From Prototheca cutis (taxonomy: Eukaryota; Chlorophyta; Trebouxiophyceae; Chlorellales; Chlorellaceae), in contig BCIH01000002.1 in NCBI GenBank assembly GCA_002897115.2, positions 1,827,097 to 1,877,797 of the forward strand: a DNA stretch of 50,701 bases, read 5' to 3'. Each line of letters begins with the position of its first letter. Position 1 is the first letter of the stretch. A program made the translations under genes and the position numbers. Shown here piece by piece: positions 42,901-50,701 of the stretch. The notes under the pieces were generated by a model, which was not told the DNA's origin, searched no databases, and saw nothing but the letters and a program-made list of their open reading frames with translations.

Positions 42901-44167
42901 GCGTGTGCTTGGGTGCTCCATGCCTTGTTATTTCTTACTGTTCATCAGCAACTTCAAAAACTCCGAGATTTCTTTCCTGTGCAGGCATGGATACGACAGA
43001 TATTTGCATGGAGACGGTTTTTGTCGGACGATGATCACCATCCTGCCCGGCAAGCAAGGTGAGTTTGGAGGGTAGATGGACATGCTGCAGCCCACCATCT
43101 TGAATCCCCATTGTCTTAGCCAGGGCCCACATTGGCCGGAGGGTTCGCCATTATCCATCTCATGCGCATCTGCCTGTCCACCACCCTGCTCCTGCAGCTG
43201 CCTATCTGTTTGGCTACCCCAGCATCCCGCTCAAGGTTCCGGGCAGTTCCAGCAGACTCCTCCAGAGCATGGGCGTCAGCATCCAACCCTCCACTGTCCT
43301 CACGGTGAGTTTGTTGGGGGAGCATGGGGATATGGGGTTGAAGGTATTTGCAGCTGCACAAGCAGCAGGGGGGTCCCGCGACCTGCCTGGACAGCTGTTG
43401 TGAGCAATCTGGCAAGCACAACCCCAGGGCTTGACATGGGAATGCACTGAGCCTCAGAGCCTCCAAGTCCCTGCCGCAGCTCATGGCGCTGTACCAGCTA
43501 GGCAATGAGAGCCTGATCACCCAGGTTCCCTATTGCAACGTGCACACCGAGGTACGGCGAGTGTGGGCACCATGCTGACAAGTGTCGCACACTGGATCAG
43601 CCCTGAGACAGCTGCTCGCACCCGGTCTTACATGTTCCCAATGAGGCTGCGTATGGGTCCTGACACAGATTGTGCCCTGACACATGCCTGCACCCACCTC
43701 CCACCCCCTCACCCCTCCAAAAAAACACGCAGGATGGCATGCTCGACAGAGCGGTTGTTCTCTTCCTCAACCAGGCTGCCAGGGTCAATGTGACCACCTG
43801 CCTGCCCGAAACCACCTTCGGCACGGCCATCAGCCTCATGGACGAGGAGCTCAATGTCGTTGCATCCTCTGGGCCGCTCACCGATGACTCGTGTGGGACG
43901 CTGACGGGGCTGGAGATCCAGGCTGACAAGTACTACTTCTTGAACGTGGACACAGACACGTCCCTGGTAGGGCCTGGCATGCTGCTATTGACTGGACGGG
44001 GTTGAATGCAGATTACTATGATGGCCATGCAGTTAAGCAGGGGCCTGGGACGCCAACAGCCAGAGCCGTCTCCCCAAATCTTTTGCTGCGCCTCACTGCA
44101 GGCGAGGGTCTGGAGGGGCGAGCGGAAGTATGCGCTCTGCATCGAGGAAGAAACTGCAAATGTGTGA
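39937..44167 (+). CDS. Secreted trypsin-like serine peptidase, multidomain (copy B)
   Basis: Seventeen exons: 39937-39996, 40120-40177, 40269-40403, 40530-40893, 41058-41218, 41315-41424, 41523-41680, 41829-41965, 42072-42177, 42341-42431, 42561-42650, 42771-42874, 42985-43058, 43198-43304, 43480-43551, 43733-43966 and 44102-44167; 708 aa. Exon 1 encodes a classical signal peptide (MRRWGGTLALSLTLAAWCFQ). Triad candidates: His102 in LTARHC, Asp157 in EESDVAVLRL, Ser252 in SRGSSGAAM. The Calx-beta-like segment has LVFTPKNWDVPQHVYVTA; the C-terminus has the PPC-like TTCLPETTFGTAISLMDEEL and ADKYYFLNVD. All exons after the second match copy A in phase and, bar one (161 against 158 bp), in length, so the pair arose by tandem duplication of a whole gene. 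Substrate and role (nutrition, cell-wall turnover or defence) are unknown. An alternative is a catalytically changed family member, since GSSGA differs from the usual GDSGG. Confidence 0.87.
41535..41687 (+). repeat. 153-bp block shared with copy A
   Basis: This is the counterpart of 36735-36887, exactly 4800 bp away, identical except for an N at 41649. The N hints that reads from the two copies may have been mixed. Confidence 0.9.
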
Positions 44168-44996
44168 CTTTCCCATTCACTTCATCCGCGAGCTTCCTTT
44201 CCCCTGCTGCGACATTTCGAGCATCCAGACAGCCGGGGCGGGGCAATGTTCCTTGTTGAGCTTGGCACCAAAGGAAGCACGACCAATCATCCCGCCCCTT
44301 GCGTGACGGACCGCGATCATGATACAATAAACTGTACAACAAATGTGTTAAGCTTCCTCCAGATCACGAGAACGTGGAAATGATGGGCGCAGTTTGATCG
44401 GGGAGGGACCGCTAGGTGACATTTGTTTTGGGAGGACGTGTCGTGGGCCCGTCTTTCGGTCTGCCAGCCTTCCGTCCGACAGCCACGTTCTCGGCAGAGC
44501 CCATAGGCAAGCACCTGAGCCAGAAGCTGTGCAGAGCGTTTCGCATTGGGTGACCACTCAGCAGTCTGCTGTAGAAGATAGCTATTCTCGCTGGTTTTGG
44601 AGTAAAGGTGCGTCCCCCGAAAGGTGGCCGCGGCGGTCGCGCAGGTGCAACCTTGGGGCCCAGGTTTCAGTCACAGGTGTCCTCCGGGAGCGGGTGCGCC
44701 GCGTTCTGGCGTGTTGCCAGCCTCCCGAAAACCTGTACAATTTCCCAAAAGGCAAATGTAGATCTCTTTTTCTATCACTTACCCGGCAGGCGCCCGGATC
44801 TGGTGGTGACCCGGGGACCTTGTCTCGACGGAGTGGCCTCCTGGCTGGTGAGCGTCCATCCCCCAGGCATGTCGACGTAGCGGCCTCCCTCGGTGCGACC
44901 CTCAACAAGCCGCATTGAATCTGAAGGCGGATGGCAGGACCAGGAGCGGCCCAGGTTCCGGCGTGCACTGCGTGATCTCCCTGGCATCGCGAGGAC
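44168..44996. promoter_or_regulatory. Region upstream of the armadillo-repeat gene
   Basis: 830 bp with the 3' UTR of peptidase B and the promoter/5' UTR of the armadillo gene. A plus-strand frame of 174 codons crosses it (44394-44918) but shows no similarity, and its composition is ordinary for GC-rich noncoding DNA. No gene is called. Confidence 0.4.
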
Positions 44997-47900
44997 ATGT
45001 CGATGGCCAGCCTGCAGAGCTGCCACACTCTCTGCGTGAGAATTCGGGAGGTGGCATTCACCTCAAAGACGGAGGAGGATGACCTCAGGTGGGTGCCCAC
45101 CACCGTGGGTTTTGGGCTCTTTCCATGATTGTTATGGGGGACTGGTCGAGCATGTGCCGGCCGGGAGTTGTGTGGTGCTGGGCAGAATAACTCCTGTCCA
45201 TCTCTCGCAGGCATCCTACTGCACTCCCTTGCCTGCTCGTCGTGCAGGACCGTGGCACGCTTTGTGGGCAAGGTCCAGCTCATCCTAGAGGGCCTGGAGG
45301 GCGTCCCCGGTCTGGACACCAGCCGAGCCTGGCAAGACGCCCTAGGTGGGCATGGCTTTGAAGGGGGATGTGTCGGTGACGATAGTGGGTGCCCACGACA
45401 TTCCATTGCCGTGTTTGTCGCCGTCGGGAGCACAACCCCTCTTCGCTGCTGACAAGCACACTTGCAAGCACCCACACGAATACAAATGCTCCCGGTGAAC
45501 AACAGGATCGTTGGAGGACAGCCTGACCGCGCTCGGGGACACGGTGCGCTCCACGGCGGCGATGGGCATGCTCGTGTCGGTGCTGGTGACAGAGGACACG
45601 TCCGTGCGGCTGGGCCGGGCCATGGCTGACCTGGCGGCAGCGGTCCGGGATCTCGCGCCGTGCCTGCGCCGCGACGCGGCCCCGCGGGCCGCGCCGCCCG
45701 ATGTCGTCGCGGACGTGGCGGCCGTCCCCGCCCAGATGGCAGGGCTGGCCTTTGCCGCGCGACCGGGGACGGACCAGCTGACGTGGCAACTGCTCCGCGG
45801 TTTGACCCTGGCGGCCGCTGGGTGCGGCGATCGCGCGGCACTGGGCTCTCAACTCCGGGCCGCACTGGACGTCGCGGGGCTCGACCCCGGTCAACTCGTG
45901 CACTGGCTGCAGCCCGAGGTGGAGGGCCTGCGGGCCGTCGCAACTCAGGCCGCTGCGGCAGATGACCCCATCCTCGCGTTCTACTCCCAGCAGGTGCTGA
46001 TGTGCCTCCTGGCCGCCGCGGTCGGTGCCTGGGACTGGCTCCAGCTCGACAGCAAGGGCAGTGGGAGTGGCGATGAGGCCAGCCCTGTTGTCGATGCCAT
46101 CGGTGCCACCGGTGACAGCGGCAGGAGCGCCAGGGACTCGACGCCTCGGGCGCCGTCGGTTGCTGCGGCGCCGACGCCGGTGCCCAGCCACGAGGCCACG
46201 CCACGCCGAGGAGCTTCGCTGGACGACTCTTCTGTGGCGGTCGCTGGGGCTGATGACAAAGAAAGCACGGCCGAACAGCCCATGGCCGACGCCGACCCGG
46301 CAGAGACGGGGCTGTCCTCTCCCATGAAGGGTGCGGCGCGCCTGCTGGGCCACATCGGTGCCTGGTTTTCCGGTGTCGGTTGGGACGAGGGGGGCGGGGC
46401 TGATGAGGCAGGCGAGGACGATGCTCCAGACTCGCCGACTGCGGGAGTCACCACACCGGTGAAGCATGCGGAGCCGTTTTCGCCAGAGAATGGTGGTGTC
46501 GAGGGCTCGAGCATGGCGGCCCAAGAGAATCCCCCACAGTCCCTGACAACAACGCTCGCACGAGGTGAAGCGGGATCAGCGACTTCCACAGATTCGTCGT
46601 CTCCCCCAAACCCGAGTGCGGACACGAGCTTCGACGCCAACGACCAGTCGGCGGTGCCGATTCCCCCCGGGGTCAAGCAGTCCCCGCTGCAGCGCCGCGC
46701 ACGCGCGCTGCCCGCGCTGCTGTCGAGTGCGGCGCTGGCGGCGCTCTGCCGCGACTTGCAGGGCGGCGTCTGGCCGTCTGCAGCTCAGGATCTGGCGGGC
46801 TTTGACGCGCGCGACCCCCGGGCTTCCATGGCCGCGCTGTCATCTCCCGCACTGCTGCGGCAGTGGGTAGGTGCAGTGGTGCTGGAGGCAGCGGCCGAAT
46901 CGGGTGGTGAGTCGCTCCGCGCAGAGCTGGCGGCCGGGGGTTTGATCGACGCCGCGCTGCGCGCGCTGCGTGCGGCTACCGACCCGGCGCTGCGCGGCGT
47001 TCTGGCGGGGGTGCTGCGCCAGCTGGCGCGCGATGCGTCCCTGCGCCCGGCCATCGCCACGGCCGGCGGCGTGCCCGTGCTCGCGGGGCTGCTCCAGGCG
47101 CCGTCCAGCCACGCGCGCCAAGCGGCGGCAAGAGCGCTGTCGAACCTTGTCGTCTCGTCGTCTTCCTTAAAAGCGCAGGCCGCACGCTACGGCGCGGTGC
47201 ACAGTCTCGTACGCATGCTGGAAGGCGACGGTGCTTTAGGCCGCGAAGCTGCGGCGGCGACACTAGGCAATCTTGTCGCCAACTGTGAGGAAGCCGCTTC
47301 CCTCGTCGCCGAGGCGGGCGCGCTGGCGCCGCTGATTGTGTTACTCAGCGAAGGAACGCCGCTGGCAGCGCAGCACGCGGCGCGGGCGCTGCGCAACCTT
47401 GCGGGACGTGACGGCCGCACGAAATCTGCCATGCTGGCCGCGGGGGCCGCACCGGCGCTGGTCGCGCTTCTGGGTGCGGCGGAGCGCGGGGCGCGCCAGG
47501 CGGCCGCCAGCGCCGCCGGCAACCTGGCCTGCAACTACGAAGAAGCGCAGGAAGCCCTGCTGGCCGCAGGGGTTGTGCCGCGACTGTTGTCGCTCCTCCA
47601 CGCCGGCGAGGGACCTGACGGCGGGGGCGTCTGGGCTGCTCCGGCTGGCGATGGTGTTGGCGATGACAAAGGTGCTGATCGTTACAGCGGCCAGGCAGCA
47701 CCACGATCACCACAATCCCGCCGACAAGTACAAATTCTGGCGCCCGAGGACGAGCCTGCGGCAGAGGCTGCGGCGTGGGCGCTGAGCAATCTGTGGAGCG
47801 CCGAGCGCGCGAAAAGGGCCGTCGCCGACGAGTCCTCCCTGCTTTTACCGGTGTGCGCAGCCGCACTGTGGCGCGGATCGCCCGGTGCTGCGCATGCCGC

Positions 47901-49386
47901 GGCGCGCTTGCTGAAAGCTTTAGCAGCACACGACGGCTCACCGAGCTGGCGAGCAGAGGTGGCCGGCAGCGGCGCACTGGTCCCCCTGGTTCGTCTGGCA
48001 GTGTCCGCGCCGGAGCCTGCAGCTCGAGCGGCGCTGGGCGCGCTGAGTGCCCTCGCGGCGCCGGCCGATGCCCAGGCGCGGCGAGCCCTCGTCGATGCCG
48101 GGGCCGCGGCCTGCCTGGCCACTGTGTTGCATGAGAGGCGTGGGGCTGCGGGAGAGGTGCTGCGCTGCGAAGCCGCACGCACACTGGGCACGCTGTGCGA
48201 CGCTGGTGAGGCAGGTAGTACTTCCGCTGCTGCCTCATCTGCCCAAAGTGGTCCGTTCGCTGCCTCTGCACGCCCCGCATCAGAACAGGCGCTTGATGCG
48301 GGTGCGGTGGAAGGACTGGTTGATCTGCTTTTATCTTCGCGGCGCCCCGCCACCGTCGAGGCCACGGCCGCCACGCTGGGCACGCTGTGCTCCAGGTCTC
48401 CGGGGAGACGGAAAGCAATGGACGCCGGCGCGCCTGCCGCGATGCTCCGGGCGCTGCAAACCCATGGTGGAGTTCTCTCCAGGCACGGCAGTATTGCTGC
48501 ATCGGCAGCAGACGACGAGCAGGGAGTGCCTTCTCCGCGACAGGTGTCAGCGTCATCGGCATCGGCGACGAGCACGGCTTCTGGAGCGAATCTGTCCAGC
48601 GCACCGGCGCCGGCACCGGCGGTCATTACAGCGTGCTGCACTGCGTTTGGAGCGCTCTGTTCTGCCGATACCGGCGGTTTTCTGGCCAGCATCGCGCCCG
48701 CGGCAGCGACAACACTGGCAGAGACGGCGACTCGCGCACCTCCCGCCTCCGCAGCCGCGGCGTGTCGGGCGCTAGGCGAGCTCGCCTGCGCTGGGAATGC
48801 TTGCCAGGCTGGCATCGCCGCGTCGGGGGCAATCCCCACGTTGGCACGGCTGCTGGACATTTCTCACGACCAGCAGCTTCGGTCTGCGGCGGCCTTTGCA
48901 TTGTGGGATGCGTGCTTCGACTGCGATGCCGCGCGGTCCGCGCTGCTTCGCGCCGGCGCGGTGCCACAGCTGGCGGAGCTGCTCGTCGTGGGAGACGACG
49001 GCTGCCGCGAGGCCTGCGCGGCGTGCCTGGGCGAGATTGCCACCCTGGGGCCCGCCGCCGTCGCGACGCTGCACGCCACCGGCGCTGCGGCGGCGCTCGA
49101 GGCGCTGACGCCACGGGGTGCTGCCCCGCGTGATGTCCGCCTGGCAGCTCTCAATGCCCTCCGGGCCATGGAGGCCAATGGTGTTGGCAGTGGTGATGCT
49201 GGTGGGACCACATCCGCGCAAGCTGCTGCACCGCAACTGCTGGCATCGGTGACAACAGGCAGCACAGCCAGCGATCGGCACGCTGCCGTGGACGATCCAG
49301 ACGGTGCAGTGACGGCGCGGCCCCTGGCAACTCGTGGCAGCGACGCTGGTCTGCTGGCCGTCCTCGCGGCCACGGAAGTGCTGTGA
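44997..49386 (+). CDS. Large armadillo-repeat protein
   Basis: Three exons: 44997-45088, 45248-45345 and a 3.9-kb exon 45506-49386; 1356 aa. The junctions are GT-AG and in phase, giving the N-terminus MSMASLQSCHTLCVRIREV, then TVARFVGKVQLILEGLEGV. Residues about 240-450 are a low-complexity Asp/Glu/Ser/Pro region with no visible domain. From about residue 500 to the end come tandem armadillo repeats with the usual pattern of a Gly-Ala turn, a Leu-rich helix and N-L: GGVPVLAGLL, ARALSNLVV, GALAPLIVLLSEGTP, ARALRNLAG, GAAPALVALLGAA, ASAAGNLACN, GVVPRLLSLL, AWALSNLWS. Later units are spaced by Ser-rich insertions. Such solenoids bind other proteins; partner and location cannot be read. No U-box, F-box or kinase domain is visible. 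GC is very high, so long open frames also exist on the opposite strand; they are shadows. Confidence 0.9.
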
Positions 49387-50701
49387 GGTGGTCATGCGGT
49401 AGGCGTGGCATGGGTGGCACTATGACCGGCGTGCCGATGCATCATCCCTCCTCCCCCACCAGTCACCTCGACGACGATGACAATGACAACGAGCAAGTCC
49501 GCACAGCACAGCGCATCCGTACATCCCCTTGTTCCTTCTTCTCAGGACAGAGGCCTTTGTTACACTCCCCTTCCGACAATCCACTGCATGCCGCCTTGCT
49601 GCTCTGGACACGCAGAATCCGATGCAATCACCCCTCGAAAATTAATCCGTGCCCCACAACCAATTTGCAAATGGAGAGGCATGGAGATTTCACTCCAATG
49701 CTCGCTTTTCGACAGCTTTTCGATTCTTTCCATTCATCCATTCCAAAGCACCTCCCCCGACTCCTGCTTTGGCGTGCCTGACCGGCGGTCAGGCTTGCTG
49801 CGTTCCCGGCTTTGCCGGGACGACATGCTTGCGCCGATCGCGTGCGTGCGCATGAACGTACATTCCGGAGCCTGTGCGGTTGTTGAGAGGGGGTGCAGTG
49901 CAGCGTGGCTCTGGCCGCTGCCACTTCACCGGGCGAACTCCGTCGACTGCAGTGTCCCATGTCCTTGTGGTGCTGAGAACAAGCACCGCAGCAACCATGC
50001 ACTTGATCCCGTTACCCAAAACATTTCTCCGCTGCTCTGGAATGGGCTTGGGTGTGGCGCCAGCACAGCGCCACGCGTGACCAAACCCACTCCCGTTTTC
50101 CATTGGTCGCAGTTCTTGCGGGGGTTGTGTTGTGGACCTTTACCCCTTGCGCTGCAGTTGAGTGTCTTTCAGCTTTATGTCGAGGATGGCAGTGCGCAGG
50201 GCTTTTGAATGGGTCCCAAGACCAAGAAGAGGAATGGGAGAGGCATTGACATGGGAAATCATACCGTGCAGGGCAAAAATAATGCAACCAGTTCAGCCAG
50301 CACCAGCGTCACATCACCCCGGGGGTTGCTGGGCTTCACTGATGGCCCGAAAATTTTCACACTCTGCAGGGCAATAGGAAGGTGGACCATTTCAATGATG
50401 GACCACCTCTGGGGCTGTTTTTCCTTTCCAGGGCAAGGAGCACTGGGCTCGTTGCCCCGGGAAGGGAGCCCCCAGGGCTTCGACCCCCAGGGCTGCTTTC
50501 CCATTCCTGGGGAAGACAAGGAGCCCCGGGGGTTCCCACCCCCAGTTGGGAAGGCTGTAGCCCCCCATGATGGATGGATGGATGTTCATCAGCACTGCGG
50601 CTTGGGCGCTGGAAGCGCAGAGGTCGCTCGCCGGTCTTCCGCAGGGGTACTGCACGATGTGACTCATGTTCAGACACGCCATCGAGTCTCTGTTCCAGAG
50701 A
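49387..50701. other. Right-edge intergenic region
   Basis: 1.3 kb with the armadillo gene 3' UTR and no supportable gene. From about 50390 to 50560 it becomes a C/G-rich sequence with repeated cagggct, ccccgggg and cccccag words, then a GATG tandem repeat near 50568-50585. It may belong to a repeat family or to the edge of the next gene. Confidence 0.45.
50390..50590. repeat. C/G-rich repetitive patch with (GATG)n
   Basis: Short words such as cccccagggct recur, with ccattcctgggg and several ccccgggg-like palindromes, ending in gatggatggatggatg. Internal repetition is visible, but copies elsewhere in the window were not found by eye. Confidence 0.4.

Noticed and set aside
44582..46204. 540-codon minus-strand open frame, plus others of about 390-420 codons opposite the armadillo gene (45280-46524, 47345-48616, 47682-48860)
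   Set aside because: They are mirror frames of a very GC-rich, Ala-rich coding exon; their Arg/Pro/Gly/Ala composition and lack of motifs mark them as shadows.

Overview
This is a piece of a GC-rich eukaryotic nuclear genome, most likely a green alga (Chlorophyta, plausibly Trebouxiophyceae; the clade is inferred). Every gene but a few is cut by short GT-AG introns. Several genes are of plant/algal type: an F-box Tubby-like protein, a plant-style arginine-rich CCCH zinc-finger protein, an AT74-type histidine phosphatase and a long-form tRNase Z. There are no operons, ribosome binding sites, CRISPR arrays or prokaryotic signals. Exon models were built by hand: each junction was required to have plausible splice sites, keep the reading frame and keep family motifs contiguous. 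A few Ns and long G/C homopolymers mark weak assembly points.

Layout, left to right. 1-1633: no gene supported apart from a possible exon; contains a 59-bp G run. 1634-2424 (-): VTC1/DUF202 membrane protein. 3223-5217 (+): DEAD-box RNA helicase. 5979-6838 (-): small multi-pass membrane protein, probably plastid-targeted. 7386-8991 (+): histidine phosphatase of the AT74 type. 9437-11586 (-): unidentified four-exon protein. 12377-15592 (-): tRNase Z long form. 16752-19478 (+): aminopeptidase P. 20146-22548 (-): NRAMP metal transporter. 22933-23666 (+): D-aminoacyl-tRNA deacylase. 24337-25769 (+): CCCH zinc-finger protein. 26814-27993 (+): GNAT acetyltransferase. 28220-30857 (-): MFS transporter. 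31349-33402 (-): F-box Tubby-like protein. 35247-39419 and 39937-44167 (+): tandem pair of secreted multidomain trypsin-like peptidases. 44997-49386 (+): large armadillo-repeat protein.

The genes are mostly unrelated housekeeping functions: tRNA 3' processing and proofreading, peptide turnover, metal and small-molecule transport, and RNA metabolism. The accessory and most distinctive part is the peptidase pair. It combines a serine peptidase with a Calx-beta-like segment and a pre-peptidase-C-like C-terminus, has nearly identical exon structure in both copies, and shares one exon-sized block of near-perfect DNA identity that suggests gene conversion or assembly collapse.

A second theme is intron structure. 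Many introns carry G/GT-rich 5' arms facing complementary C/CA-rich 3' arms, long sense-strand G runs, two GC-AG introns, a duplicated decoy acceptor and a NAGNAG acceptor.
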